Origin: Pseudomonas sp. GM50 | GTDB taxonomy: Bacteria; Pseudomonadota; Gammaproteobacteria; Pseudomonadales; Pseudomonadaceae | Length of the DNA: 64,000 nucleotides | Reading direction: 5' to 3' | Assembly (NCBI RefSeq): GCF_000282375.1 | Contig: NZ_AKJK01000087.1 | Coordinates: 1 to 64,000, forward strand | Shown: positions 1-8,241 of the stretch, piece by piece | Layout of the letters: every line of letters starts with the position of its first letter | Numbering within the stretch: position 1 is the first letter of the stretch | Program-made: the position numbers and the translations under genes | The notes under the pieces: model-generated | Told to the model about the DNA's origin: nothing | Seen by the model: only the letters and a program-made list of their open reading frames with translations | The model's database searches: none

Positions 1-265
1 GTGACAGACAACATCGATGTTGGATGTACTGACCTCATCGCGAGCAGGCTCGCTCCCACATTGGATCTTCGCCAGGCGCTGTATTTGTGTACGACCTCAA
101 TTACCTGTAGGAGCGAGGCTTGCCCGCGAAGGCGGTGTGACAGACAACATCGATGTTGGATGTACTGACCTCATCGCGAGCAGGCTCGCTCCCACATTGG
201 ATCTTCGCCAGGCGCTGTATTTGTGTACGACCTCTTCCCCCTGTGGGAGCGAGCCTGCTCGCGAT
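1..265. repeat. REP array in a 136-bp tandem duplication
   Basis: Bases 1-98 and 137-234 read as the same sequence, so the tandem period is 136 bp. Each copy holds an inverted REP core (37-59 and 173-195, form ATCGCGAGCAGGCTCGCTCC). Between the copies lies a second REP subtype (107-132, GTAGGAGCGAGGCTTGCCCG), and a forward core follows at 243-265. No gene is supported here; open frames across the repeats are artefacts. Confidence 0.85.
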
Positions 266-270
266 GGCAT

Positions 271-1674
271 CTAGGCGGACGCCACTTTCTTCTCCTGCTG
301 ACGCAACCCCACCAGGTCTCGATAACCGGCACCCGGATGGCTATCCGGCAATCGCGCCCCTTCGCCAAACAACTTCTCGCGCAAGGTCCCCGGCGCATAG
401 TCGGTCTTGTACGCCCCACGCTTCTGCAACTCCGGCACCAGCAACTCCACGGCGTCGATGAAGGTTTCGTGAGTCAGCGCATAAGCCAGGTTGAAACCGT
501 CCACATCGGTCTCCTCGACCCACTCCTGCAGCAAGTCGGCGACGGTCTCGGGGCTGCCGACAAACAGCGGTCCGAAACCACCGATCCCGACCCAATCGGC
601 CAGCTCGTTCGGCGTCCAGACCTTGTTCGGGTCCGCCGTGGAAAACGCCTCCACCGCCGATTGAATGGCATTGGTGTGCACGTGCTTGAGCGGTTCATCC
701 GGTTTGAACTGGCTGAAGTCGATCCCGGTCCAGCCCGAGATCAACGCCATGGCGCCCTCATAACTGACCCAGGTTTTGTATTCTTCAAACTTGGCTTTGG
801 CCTTGGCGTCGGTCTCGCCGAGGATCACCGTTTGCAGGTTGAAGATCAGGATTTTCGACGGATCACGCCCCGCCTCCGCCGCCCGGCGACGAATGTCGGC
901 CACGGTTTTCTTCAGCAGCACTTTCGACGGCGCGGCGACAAACACGCATTCGGCATGTTCGGCGGCGAACTGCTTGCCGCGACTCGAGGCGCCGGCCTGA
1001 TACAGCACAGGCGTGCGTTGCGGCGAGGGTTCACAGAGGTGAATCCCTGGCACCTGGAAGTGTTTGCCGACGTGCCGGATCTCGTGGATTTTGCTCGGGT
1101 CGCTGAAGATCCGCCGCTCGCGATCCCGCAGAATCGCGCCCTCTTCCCAGCTGCCTTCCCACAGCTTGTAGCAAACCTCCAGATACTCTTCGGCGAAGTC
1201 ATAACGGGCGTCATGTTCGGTCTGGGCTTTCTGGCCGAGGTTCTTCGCACCGCTTTCCAGGTACGACGTAACAATGTTCCAACCGGCGCGGCCCTTGGTC
1301 AGGTGATCGAGGGTCGACAGGCGCCGGGCGAACGGGTACGGATGTTCGAAAGACAGCGACGCGGTCAGGCCGAAACCCAAGTGCTCGGTGACCAGCGCCA
1401 TCGGCGGGATCAGTTGCAATGGATCATTGACCGGCACCTGCGCCGCCTGACGAATCGCCGCGTCACCGTTGCCGTTGTAGACGTCATAAATGCCCAGCAC
1501 ATCGGCGATGAACAAACCGTCGAACTTGCCGCGCTCAAGGATTTTCGCCAGATCGGTCCAGTACTCAAGATCCTTGTACTGCCAGGATCGATCACGCGGA
1601 TGCGCCCACAAACCCGGCGACTGGTGGCCGACGCAGTTCATGTCAAAGGCGTTGAGACGAATTTCACGGGCCAT
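271..1674 (-). CDS. FMN-dependent monooxygenase, NtaA/SnaA/DszA family (luciferase-like)
   Basis: 467 residues. Members of this family use reduced flavin from a partner reductase to oxygenate small substrates, often organosulfur or chelate compounds. The luciferase-like fold is shown by the N-terminal run DLAKILERGKFDGLFIADVLG, the WNIVTSY segment, and the family region around VGKHFQVPGIHL; length is normal for the family. An upstream in-frame extension exists, but the start chosen is MAREIRLNAFDM, whose ATG shares one base with the stop of the preceding gene (TGATG), a sign of translational coupling. It is third in an operon with two acyl-CoA-dehydrogenase-type genes behind a sigma-54 promoter, which suggests use of an organic sulfur source. 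The substrate cannot be read from the sequence. Confidence 0.85.
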   Translation of the reverse strand: MAREIRLNAFDMNCVGHQSPGLWAHPRDRSWQYKDLEYWTDLAKILERGKFDGLFIADVLGIYDVYNGNGDAAIRQAAQVPVNDPLQLIPPMALVTEHLGFGLTASLSFEHPYPFARRLSTLDHLTKGRAGWNIVTSYLESGAKNLGQKAQTEHDARYDFAEEYLEVCYKLWEGSWEEGAILRDRERRIFSDPSKIHEIRHVGKHFQVPGIHLCEPSPQRTPVLYQAGASSRGKQFAAEHAECVFVAAPSKVLLKKTVADIRRRAAEAGRDPSKILIFNLQTVILGETDAKAKAKFEEYKTWVSYEGAMALISGWTGIDFSQFKPDEPLKHVHTNAIQSAVEAFSTADPNKVWTPNELADWVGIGGFGPLFVGSPETVADLLQEWVEETDVDGFNLAYALTHETFIDAVELLVPELQKRGAYKTDYAPGTLREKLFGEGARLPDSHPGAGYRDLVGLRQQEKKVASA

Positions 1675-2111
1675 CAAACGACACTCCGAACGCTTGGGGG
1701 ATGGATGCCGTTGAGGCGGAAGTTGCCAATGAGATGGAGTTTCCAACGCAACGGATCATCCAGCGATCCAGGCAACGCGGTGCGTTGGCCGGTGAGTTCG
1801 AATTCGGCATTGCTGACGGCATTTAAAGCATCCGCGCTGGCCAGGCGCGACTCGGCGATGGCGACGCTGATTTCCGTGTCGTCATCAACGCTGTGCAGAA
1901 AGTCTTCGGCGCGTTCGAGCAGCGCGGCGGCGACTTCGATGCGGATGTGCAAGTCGCCAAAGCGGCTGATGACGTAAGGATCATCCGTGGCTTGGGTCTG
2001 CTGCCGGACGAAACGCAACGTCGCATCGAGCAAGCTGCGAGCGTTGTGCAGGTCGTGCTGAGGCTTGGCCAGGGGCTGTCCGGTAACAATCGGTTGGGTC
2101 AAGGCGTTCAT
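1674..2111 (-). CDS. Stand-alone C-terminal acyl-CoA dehydrogenase domain (SfnB half-paralogue)
   Basis: 145 residues that match only the C-terminal helical bundle of the SfnB-type protein encoded just upstream: DPLRWKLHLIGNFRLNG here against DPARWKYHLIGNYLLNG there. The N-terminal and middle FAD-binding domains are absent. It has its own ATG, a shine-dalgarno-like GGAGCAACCC just upstream, and a coupled junction with the monooxygenase. It is therefore probably a real short protein rather than sequence debris. It may be a regulatory or hetero-oligomer partner of the full-length enzyme, or a degenerating duplicate; the sequence does not decide between these. Confidence 0.75.
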   Translation of the reverse strand: MNALTQPIVTGQPLAKPQHDLHNARSLLDATLRFVRQQTQATDDPYVISRFGDLHIRIEVAAALLERAEDFLHSVDDDTEISVAIAESRLASADALNAVSNAEFELTGQRTALPGSLDDPLRWKLHLIGNFRLNGIHPPSVRSVV

Positions 2112-2121
2112 GGGTTGCTCC

Positions 2122-3324
2122 TCAGTTCCAGGCGTGGCGCGCAGGCTTCACGCCGTTGAGCAGGTAGTTGCCGATCAAGTGATATTTCCAGCGCGCCGGG
2201 TCGTGCAAGGTGTGCGTCCGGGCGTTGCGCCAGTGGCGGTCGAGGTTGTACTTGCCGAGCACCGAGCGGGTGCCGGCCAGTTCGAAGAGTTTGCTGCTGG
2301 TGAGCAAGGCGATTTCGGCAGAGAGGACCTTGGCTTGGGCGACCACGACCGAGGCGTGAGCCACAGTATTTTCACTGGGCTTGAGCAACGCCTGGTCGAT
2401 GGCCTGGCCGGCCTTTTTGAGGATGGCTTCGGTACCGTGGACCCGCCATTCCAGATCGCCGATCGCGGCGATGCTGAACGGGTCCTGCCAGCCGTGATCC
2501 TGCTGGCTGTCGATCCATGGCCGGGCTTCACGGGCGTAGCGCTTGGTTTCTTCCAGGGCACCGACGGCGATGCCGGTGTCCACGGCCGCCTGAATGATTT
2601 GCGAGATCGGGCCGTCGGCGGTGGGTTCGTCGAACGCCTTGTGGGCCGGGATCACCGCGCTCAAAGGCACGTTCACCGCCTCCAGAGTCACGCCGCCGCT
2701 GGCCGTGGTGCGCTGGCCGAAACCGTCCCAACTGTCGATAACGGTCAAACCGGGTGTGTCGCGCTCGATGAAGGCGATGAAAGCCTTGTTCTCTTCATCG
2801 ACCGCCACCGCCGGCACAATGTGCGCGAACAAGGCGCCGGTGCAGTAGAACTTCTCGCCGTCGATTTGCGCAGAGTCTTTATCGAAGCGGATACGGGTTT
2901 CAAAAGCGCCGGCATTCTTGCTTTTCGATTCGGAGAAGGCGTTGCCGAAACGGTAGCCCTGCAGGACTTTGCCGAAGTAATAGCGCTTCTGCGCTTCAGT
3001 GGCGGTTTGCAGCAGGATGTCGAGCACGCCCAGATGGTTTTGCGGGATCTGGCCGAGGGACGGGTCCGCAGCGGAAATGATCTTGATTACTTCGGCGACT
3101 GTCACGTAGGACACGCCGGCACCGCCGTATTCCTTGGGAATGGTGATGCCCCATAAACCACTGGCGGAGAACTCGTCGAGTTCGGCAACCGGCAAACGTC
3201 GCTCGCGATCACGAGCGCTGGCCTCGATAGCGAAGCGTGCGGCGAGCTTGTGAGCGACGGCGATGGCCTCGGCGTCCGAGTGGATCACATGGGCGGTGCG
3301 AGGGGGTTGGGCTGAGGCTGTCAT
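2122..3324 (-). CDS. sfnB: SfnB-family sulfur acquisition oxidoreductase (acyl-CoA dehydrogenase fold)
   Basis: 400 residues, full length for SfnB-type flavoproteins, which are linked to growth on dimethyl sulfone and other organosulfur compounds in pseudomonads. The acyl-CoA dehydrogenase N domain is visible (IPKEYGGAGVSYVTVAEV near residue 60-80). The middle domain contains GNAFSESKSKNAGAFET and DSWDGFGQRTTASGGV. The C-terminal bundle ends in LHDPARWKYHLIGNYLLNG. It is the first gene of a three-gene operon and lies directly downstream of a -24/-12 promoter, as expected for SfnR-type sigma-54 control. No SfnR gene is in the window. The subgroup assignment comes from overall resemblance; the exact substrate is unknown. 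Confidence 0.82.
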   Translation of the reverse strand: MTASAQPPRTAHVIHSDAEAIAVAHKLAARFAIEASARDRERRLPVAELDEFSASGLWGITIPKEYGGAGVSYVTVAEVIKIISAADPSLGQIPQNHLGVLDILLQTATEAQKRYYFGKVLQGYRFGNAFSESKSKNAGAFETRIRFDKDSAQIDGEKFYCTGALFAHIVPAVAVDEENKAFIAFIERDTPGLTVIDSWDGFGQRTTASGGVTLEAVNVPLSAVIPAHKAFDEPTADGPISQIIQAAVDTGIAVGALEETKRYAREARPWIDSQQDHGWQDPFSIAAIGDLEWRVHGTEAILKKAGQAIDQALLKPSENTVAHASVVVAQAKVLSAEIALLTSSKLFELAGTRSVLGKYNLDRHWRNARTHTLHDPARWKYHLIGNYLLNGVKPARHAWN

Positions 3325-3364
3325 GGGCCGACTCCGGGATTCTGGTGAATGCCCCAGAGCTTTT

Positions 3365-3378
3365 GCAGGAGTCGTGCC
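3365..3378 (-). promoter_or_regulatory. Sigma-54 (-24/-12) promoter for the sfnB operon
   Basis: On the minus strand the sequence reads AGGCACGACTCCTGCA. GG and GC are exactly 10 bases apart, and GGCACG matches the -24 block. Transcription would start about 12 bases downstream, giving a short leader before the ATG at 3324. Sulfur-starvation genes of the sfn type are known to use sigma-54, so motif and context agree. Confidence 0.75.
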
Positions 3379-3480
3379 TGAAACTAAATTTGTTTTATTT
3401 CAATAACTTAATTAACTATCCGAGAAACACTTGCAGCTTCAAAACAGCAAAGTGCTTATCCAGTGTTGGTCGGTAAACAG

Positions 3481-4056
3481 TCAGATCACCACATTACGCA
3501 CAAACCGCGCCGCCACTTCCCCATCGTTGCGATAGGAATGCGGCTGATTACTGGCGAACATGAAGAACTCACCGGCAGCGATTTTCTGCGGCTGATCGCC
3601 GAGCATCAGAGTCAGGCAGCCTTCGAACACGTAGATCTGTTCGCTCCAACCCTCCGCATCCGGTTGCGACGGGTAAATTTCGCCCGGTTGCAGGCACCAT
3701 TCCCATTGTTCCACTTCACGGGTGGCGGTGGCTTTTGACAGTAAAACGGCTTTGCTGCCGGGGATCGTTCCAGCCCAGGCCACTTCGTTGATGCGGCTGG
3801 GGTCGCGGGCATCCGGGGCCTGGATCAGGTCGCTGAAGGCGACGTCCAACGCTTCGGCCACGCGGTCGAGGGTGGTCAGGCTGACGTTTTTCTCACCGGC
3901 CTCGATGGCCACCAGCATGCGGCGACTGACCCCGGACTTTTCGGCCAGGGCGGTCTGGCTCATGTCGGCGGCGTGGCGCAGACGTCGGACGTTCTGGCTG
4001 ACGTGCTGGAGGACCGAAGCCCGTTGGGTGGAATCTTTGTGCACTATATTGCTCAC
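3481..4056 (-). CDS. XRE-family transcriptional regulator with C-terminal cupin domain
   Basis: 191 residues. Residues about 17-72 form a lambda-repressor-type HTH (NVRRLRHAADMSQTALAEKSGVS followed by MLVAIEAGEKN). Residues about 110-185 form a small beta-barrel cupin (EQIYVFEGCLTLMLGDQPQKIAAGEFFMFASNQPHSYRN). This architecture is common for ligand-sensing repressors of adjacent transport or catabolic genes. It is divergent from an EamA exporter, and a near-perfect palindrome lies between the two starts, so autoregulation and control of the exporter are likely. The ligand is unknown. Confidence 0.88.
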   Translation of the reverse strand: MSNIVHKDSTQRASVLQHVSQNVRRLRHAADMSQTALAEKSGVSRRMLVAIEAGEKNVSLTTLDRVAEALDVAFSDLIQAPDARDPSRINEVAWAGTIPGSKAVLLSKATATREVEQWEWCLQPGEIYPSQPDAEGWSEQIYVFEGCLTLMLGDQPQKIAAGEFFMFASNQPHSYRNDGEVAARFVRNVVI

Positions 4057-4064
4057 TGGGTGGT

Positions 4065-4086
4065 GTTGCGCAGTATACTGCCCAAC
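4065..4086. promoter_or_regulatory. Palindromic operator between regulator and exporter
   Basis: A perfect 12-bp palindrome GCAGTATACTGC (4070-4081) is extended by GTTG/CAAC arms to a 22-bp dyad with one mismatched pair. It lies 9 bp from the regulator start and contains a TATACT sequence that could serve as a -10 element. Its place and symmetry fit the operator of the XRE-cupin protein (inference). Confidence 0.65.
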
Positions 4087-4128
4087 TTCCGGCGCATTGT
4101 GCGTCTCCCTCAGGTAGCGCGCAAGGTC

Positions 4129-5064
4129 ATGACGTCGATGAACTCCTCCCCTGCTTCCTCCCGCTTCTCACGGTTCAGCAAAGCTGAGTGCGTGTTGGTG
4201 CTGATCACCATGGTCTGGGGCGGGACCTTTTTGCTGGTGCAACATGCGATGACCGTCAGCGGGCCGATGTTTTTCGTCGGCCTGCGTTTTGCGGCGGCGG
4301 CGAGCATCGTGGCGCTGTTCTCCTGGCGTCATTTACGTGAACTGACCCTGTTCGAACTCAAGGCCGGGGCGTTTATCGGCGTGGCGATCATGCTCGGTTA
4401 CGGCTTGCAGACCGTGGGTTTGCAGAGTATTCCCAGCAGTCAGTCGGCGTTTATCACCGCGCTGTATGTGCCGTTCGTGCCGTTGCTGCAATGGCTGGTG
4501 CTGGGGCGGCGGCCGGGGTTGATGCCGAGCATCGGGATCATGCTGGCCTTCACCGGGTTGATGTTGCTGTCGGGACCGGCCGGTGCGTCGTTCAATTTCA
4601 GCCCTGGTGAAATCGCCACATTGATCAGTGCCGTGGCGATTGCGGCGGAGATCATTCTGATCAGCACCTATGCCGGCCAGGTCGACGTACGCCGGGTGAC
4701 GGTGGTGCAACTGGCGGTGACGTCGGTGCTGGCGTTTCTGATGGTGGTGCCGACTCAGGAAGTGATTCCGGGGTTCTCCTGGCTGCTGTTGTGCAGCGCA
4801 TTGGGTCTGGGCGCGGCGAGTGCGGCGATTCAGGTGGCGATGAACTGGGCGCAGCAGAGTGTTTCGCCGACTCGGGCGACGTTGATCTATGCCGGTGAGC
4901 CGGTGTGGGCCGGGATTGTCGGGCGAATTGCCGGGGAGCGGTTGCCGGCAATTGCGTTGGTGGGCGCGGGGTTGATTGTCGCGGCGGTGATTGTCAGTGA
5001 GTTGAAGACCAAGGGTAAGGTTGCTTCGCCTGAAGAAGAGTTGGAGCAGGAAGCACAGGGTTAA
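4129..5064 (+). CDS. EamA/DMT-family transporter (probable metabolite exporter)
   Basis: 311 residues with about ten hydrophobic segments in two EamA repeats, beginning at VLVLITMVWGGTFLLVQHAM. FITALYVPFVPLLQWLVLG closes the first repeat and YAGEPVWAGIVGRIAGERL is near the end of the second; both are typical drug/metabolite transporter motifs. The frame is open far upstream into the divergent gene. I place the start at MTSMNSS (4129); the ATG at 4138 is equally possible because AAGG at 4123-4126 is better spaced for it. Divergent from the XRE-cupin regulator, which probably controls it. The substrate cannot be told; amino acids and related metabolites are common for the family. Confidence 0.85.
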   Translation: MTSMNSSPASSRFSRFSKAECVLVLITMVWGGTFLLVQHAMTVSGPMFFVGLRFAAAASIVALFSWRHLRELTLFELKAGAFIGVAIMLGYGLQTVGLQSIPSSQSAFITALYVPFVPLLQWLVLGRRPGLMPSIGIMLAFTGLMLLSGPAGASFNFSPGEIATLISAVAIAAEIILISTYAGQVDVRRVTVVQLAVTSVLAFLMVVPTQEVIPGFSWLLLCSALGLGAASAAIQVAMNWAQQSVSPTRATLIYAGEPVWAGIVGRIAGERLPAIALVGAGLIVAAVIVSELKTKGKVASPEEELEQEAQG

Positions 5065-5095
5065 GCCGCATTATCTGCGTTGCTTGATAGACAGC

Positions 5096-5165
5096 CATCG
5101 CGAGCAGGCTCGCTCCCACATTTGGAACGCATTACCCCTGTGGGAGCGAGCCTGCTCGCGATGGC
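5096..5165. repeat. REP doublet
   Basis: Inverted core ATCGCGAGCAGGCTCGCTCC faces a forward core GGAGCGAGCCTGCTCGCGAT across a short spacer of about 23 bases, between the exporter and the Mrp operon. Confidence 0.9.
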
Positions 5166-5251
5166 GTCCGACGGGTTGACCTCCGTCCATTGAAACAACA
5201 TGAATCCGGATTTTTCCGTCTATCTTGTAGGATTCTGCGACAGCTTGGCGT

Positions 5252-5282
5252 TTGGTGATCTGGGGGCTGGCACGTATGATGC
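5252..5282 (+). promoter_or_regulatory. Overlapping sigma-70-like and sigma-54-like promoter for the Mrp operon
   Basis: TTGGTG (5252-5257), a 17-base spacer and TATGAT (5275-5280) make a sigma-70-type promoter. The same bases hold TGGCACGTATGATGC (5268-5282), which fits the -24/-12 pattern with GG and GC at the right spacing, although the -12 block reads ATGC instead of TTGC. Either would give a very short leader before the ATG at 5311. Which is used cannot be decided from sequence. Confidence 0.45.
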
Positions 5283-5310
5283 TTCACAAACTTCCGCAGA
5301 TTAGAAGCCT

Positions 5311-8241
5311 ATGTCTCTGATAGTTCTACTGCTTCTGCCTTTTATCGGCAGCTGTCTGGCAGCCTTGCTGCCGCACAACGCGCGTAACACCGAATCGCTG
5401 TTGGCTGGCCTGGTTGCCCTTATCGGCACCGTCCAGGTCGCCCTCTTGTACCCGCAAATCGCCGATGGCGGCGTGATCCGCGAAGAGTTCTTCTGGCTGC
5501 CAAGCCTGGGCCTGAACTTCGTTCTGCGCATGGACGGTTTCGCCTGGCTGTTCTCGATGCTGGTGCTGGGCATCGGCACGCTGGTTTCGCTATACGCCCG
5601 CTACTACATGTCGCCGGACGATCCGGTGCCGCGTTTCTTCGCGTTTTTCCTGGCGTTCATGGGCGCCATGCTGGGGTTGGTGATCTCCGGCAACCTGATC
5701 CAGATCGTGTTTTTCTGGGAGCTGACCAGCCTCTTTTCATTCCTGTTGATCGGCTACTGGCACCACCGCGCCGATGCGCGACGTGGCGCCTACATGGCAT
5801 TGATGGTCACCGGTGCCGGCGGCTTGTGTTTGCTGGCGGGGGTCATGCTGCTCGGGCATGTGGTGGGCAGCTATGACCTGGACAAGGTCCTGGCCGCCGG
5901 CGAGCTGATTCGCGCACATGCCCTCTACCCTATTCTGCTTCCCCTGATCCTGATCGGCGCCCTGAGCAAAAGCGCGCAATTCCCCTTCCACTTCTGGCTG
6001 CCCCACGCCATGGCGGCGCCGACACCGGTTTCGGCGTATCTGCACTCTGCGACCATGGTCAAGGCCGGGGTGTTTCTTCTCGCACGCCTGTGGCCGTCGC
6101 TGTCCGGCAGTGAAGAATGGTTCTACATCGTCAGCGGGGCTGGCGCCTGTACGTTGTTGCTCGGCGCTTACTGCGCGATGTTCCAGAACGACCTCAAGGG
6201 CCTGCTGGCCTACTCGACCATCAGCCACCTGGGCCTGATCACTTTGCTGCTGGGCCTGAACAGTCCGCTGGCCGCCGTAGCCGCGGTGTTCCACATTCTC
6301 AACCACGCCACGTTCAAGGCCTCGCTGTTCATGGCCGCCGGGATCATCGACCACGAAAGCGGCACCCGGGATATTCGCAAACTCAGCGGCCTGATCAAAC
6401 TGATCCCGTTCACCGCCACCCTGGCCATGGTCGCCAGTGCCTCCATGGCCGGCGTGCCACTGCTCAACGGTTTCCTGTCCAAAGAGATGTTCTTCGCCGA
6501 AACGGTGTTCATCAACGCGACGGCCTGGATCGAGATGACCCTGCCGATCGTCGCGACCATCGCCGGGACGTTCAGCGTGGCCTATTCCCTGCGTTTCACC
6601 GTCGACGTGTTTTTCGGCCCGACCGCCACCGACCTGCCGCACACCCCGCACGAGCCGCCACGCTGGATGCGCGCGCCGGTGGAGTTGCTGGTGTTCACCT
6701 GTCTGGTGGTGGGGATCTTCCCCGCTCAAGTGGTCGGCCCGTTGCTCGCGGCGGCGGCATTGCCGGTGGTGGGCGGCACGCTGCCCGAGTACAGCCTGGC
6801 GATCTGGCACGGCTGGAACGCACCGATGATCATGAGTCTGATCGCCATGTCCTGCGGCATCATCCTCTATCTGCTGCTGCGCAATCAGCTCAAGCGCGGG
6901 CGCTTCATGCACCCGCCGGTGATCAGCCACTTCAACGGCAAGCGCCTGTTCGAGCGCAGCCTGGTGATCATGATGCGCCTGGCCCGTCGTCTGGAGCGGC
7001 GGGTCAGCACCCGGCGCCTGCAAACCCAACTGTTTCTGGTGGTGCTCGCCGCGGTGCTGGCGGGGTTGATCCCGATGCTGCACAGCAGCCTGAGCTGGGG
7101 CGACCGACCGAAGATTCCGGGCTCGATCGTGTTCGTGATCCTCTGGCTGCTGGCGATTGCCTGTGCCCTTGGCGCGGCGTGGCAAGCCAAGTATCACCGG
7201 CTCGCGGCCCTGACCATGGTCAGCGTCTGCGGCCTGATGACCTGCGTGACCTTCGTCTGGTTCTCGGCGCCGGATCTGGCGCTGACGCAACTGGCGGTGG
7301 AAGTGGTGACCACGGTGCTGATCCTCCTCGGCCTGCGCTGGTTGCCGCGACGGATCGAAGAGGTCTCGCCATTGCCGAGCAGCCTGCGCAAGGCACGCAT
7401 CCGCCGTATCCGCGACTTGCTGCTGTCGATCGCGGTCGGTGGCGGCATGGCGTTGCTGTCCTACGCGATGCTGACCCGCCAGACGCCCAACCACATTTCC
7501 TCGTTCTACCTCAGTCGCGCCCTGCCCGAAGGCGGCGGCAGCAACGTGGTCAACGTGATGCTGGTGGACTTCCGTGGCTTCGACACCCTCGGCGAAATCA
7601 CCGTGCTGGTGGCGGTGGCCCTGGCCGTGTTCGCCCTGCTGCGACGCTTTCGTCCACCGAAAGAAAGCCTGCAACTGCCGGCCCAACAGCGCTTGCTGGC
7701 GCCCGACGTGGTCACCGACCTGGTCAACCCGCGTCATGCCAGCGACACCGCGCTCGGTTTCATGATGGTGCCTGCTGTGCTGGTTCGTCTGCTGCTGCCG
7801 ATTGCGTTTGTGGTGTCGGTCTACCTGTTCATGCGCGGGCACAATCAACCGGGTGGCGGTTTCGTCGCCGGTCTGGTGATGTCGGTGGCGTTCATCCTGC
7901 AATACATGGTCGCCGGCACCCAGTGGGTCGAGGCGCAAATGAGCCTGCGACCGCTGCGCTGGATGGGCACCGGGCTGTTGTTCGCCACGGTCACCGGGCT
8001 TGGGGCGATGGCCGCAGGGTATCCATTCCTCACCACCCACACCTGGCATTTCACATTGCCGCTGCTGGGCGAGATTCACATCGCCAGCGCGCTGTTCTTC
8101 GACATCGGTGTGTACGCCGTGGTGGTCGGCTCGACGCTGTTGATCCTGACCGCCCTCGCCCACCAATCGGTACGCGGTCATAAAACCAGCGCGCAACCCA
8201 AGCCCATGGCCAAAGCGGCTGCCACGCAAGGAGCCATCTGA
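5311..8241 (+). CDS. phaAB: Monovalent cation/H+ antiporter subunit A (Mrp/Pha/Mnh), fused A+B
   Basis: 976 residues in the inner membrane. The N-terminal two thirds is NuoL-like: a proton_antipo domain with FFWELTSLFSFLLIGYWHH, KSAQFPFHFWLPHAMAAPTPVSAYLHSATMVKAG and YSTISHLGLITLLLGL, which carry the lysines, histidines and glutamate of the proton path. The end (about 800-950, from ALGFMMVPAVLVRLLLPIAF through RGHNQPGGGFVAGLV) is a subunit B (MnhB) domain, so A and B are one chain as in other gamma-proteobacterial group 2 operons. First of six coupled genes. The complex exchanges cytoplasmic Na+/K+ for protons, giving pH and salt tolerance. Confidence 0.95.
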   Translation: MSLIVLLLLPFIGSCLAALLPHNARNTESLLAGLVALIGTVQVALLYPQIADGGVIREEFFWLPSLGLNFVLRMDGFAWLFSMLVLGIGTLVSLYARYYMSPDDPVPRFFAFFLAFMGAMLGLVISGNLIQIVFFWELTSLFSFLLIGYWHHRADARRGAYMALMVTGAGGLCLLAGVMLLGHVVGSYDLDKVLAAGELIRAHALYPILLPLILIGALSKSAQFPFHFWLPHAMAAPTPVSAYLHSATMVKAGVFLLARLWPSLSGSEEWFYIVSGAGACTLLLGAYCAMFQNDLKGLLAYSTISHLGLITLLLGLNSPLAAVAAVFHILNHATFKASLFMAAGIIDHESGTRDIRKLSGLIKLIPFTATLAMVASASMAGVPLLNGFLSKEMFFAETVFINATAWIEMTLPIVATIAGTFSVAYSLRFTVDVFFGPTATDLPHTPHEPPRWMRAPVELLVFTCLVVGIFPAQVVGPLLAAAALPVVGGTLPEYSLAIWHGWNAPMIMSLIAMSCGIILYLLLRNQLKRGRFMHPPVISHFNGKRLFERSLVIMMRLARRLERRVSTRRLQTQLFLVVLAAVLAGLIPMLHSSLSWGDRPKIPGSIVFVILWLLAIACALGAAWQAKYHRLAALTMVSVCGLMTCVTFVWFSAPDLALTQLAVEVVTTVLILLGLRWLPRRIEEVSPLPSSLRKARIRRIRDLLLSIAVGGGMALLSYAMLTRQTPNHISSFYLSRALPEGGGSNVVNVMLVDFRGFDTLGEITVLVAVALAVFALLRRFRPPKESLQLPAQQRLLAPDVVTDLVNPRHASDTALGFMMVPAVLVRLLLPIAFVVSVYLFMRGHNQPGGGFVAGLVMSVAFILQYMVAGTQWVEAQMSLRPLRWMGTGLLFATVTGLGAMAAGYPFLTTHTWHFTLPLLGEIHIASALFFDIGVYAVVVGSTLLILTALAHQSVRGHKTSAQPKPMAKAAATQGAI

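Noticed and set aside
1-265. Possible CRISPR-like or direct-repeat array
   Set aside because: Only two long copies, each containing palindromic REP cores, with no regular short repeat-spacer pattern and no cas genes.
223-1977. 584-residue plus-strand open frame
   Set aside because: Antisense to the flavin monooxygenase and starts within a REP sequence; composition typical of a shadow frame.
5737-8229. 830-residue open frame on the minus strand
   Set aside because: It is antisense to the Mrp subunit A gene, rich in Gln/His/Arg/Gly as expected of a high-GC shadow frame, with no domain.
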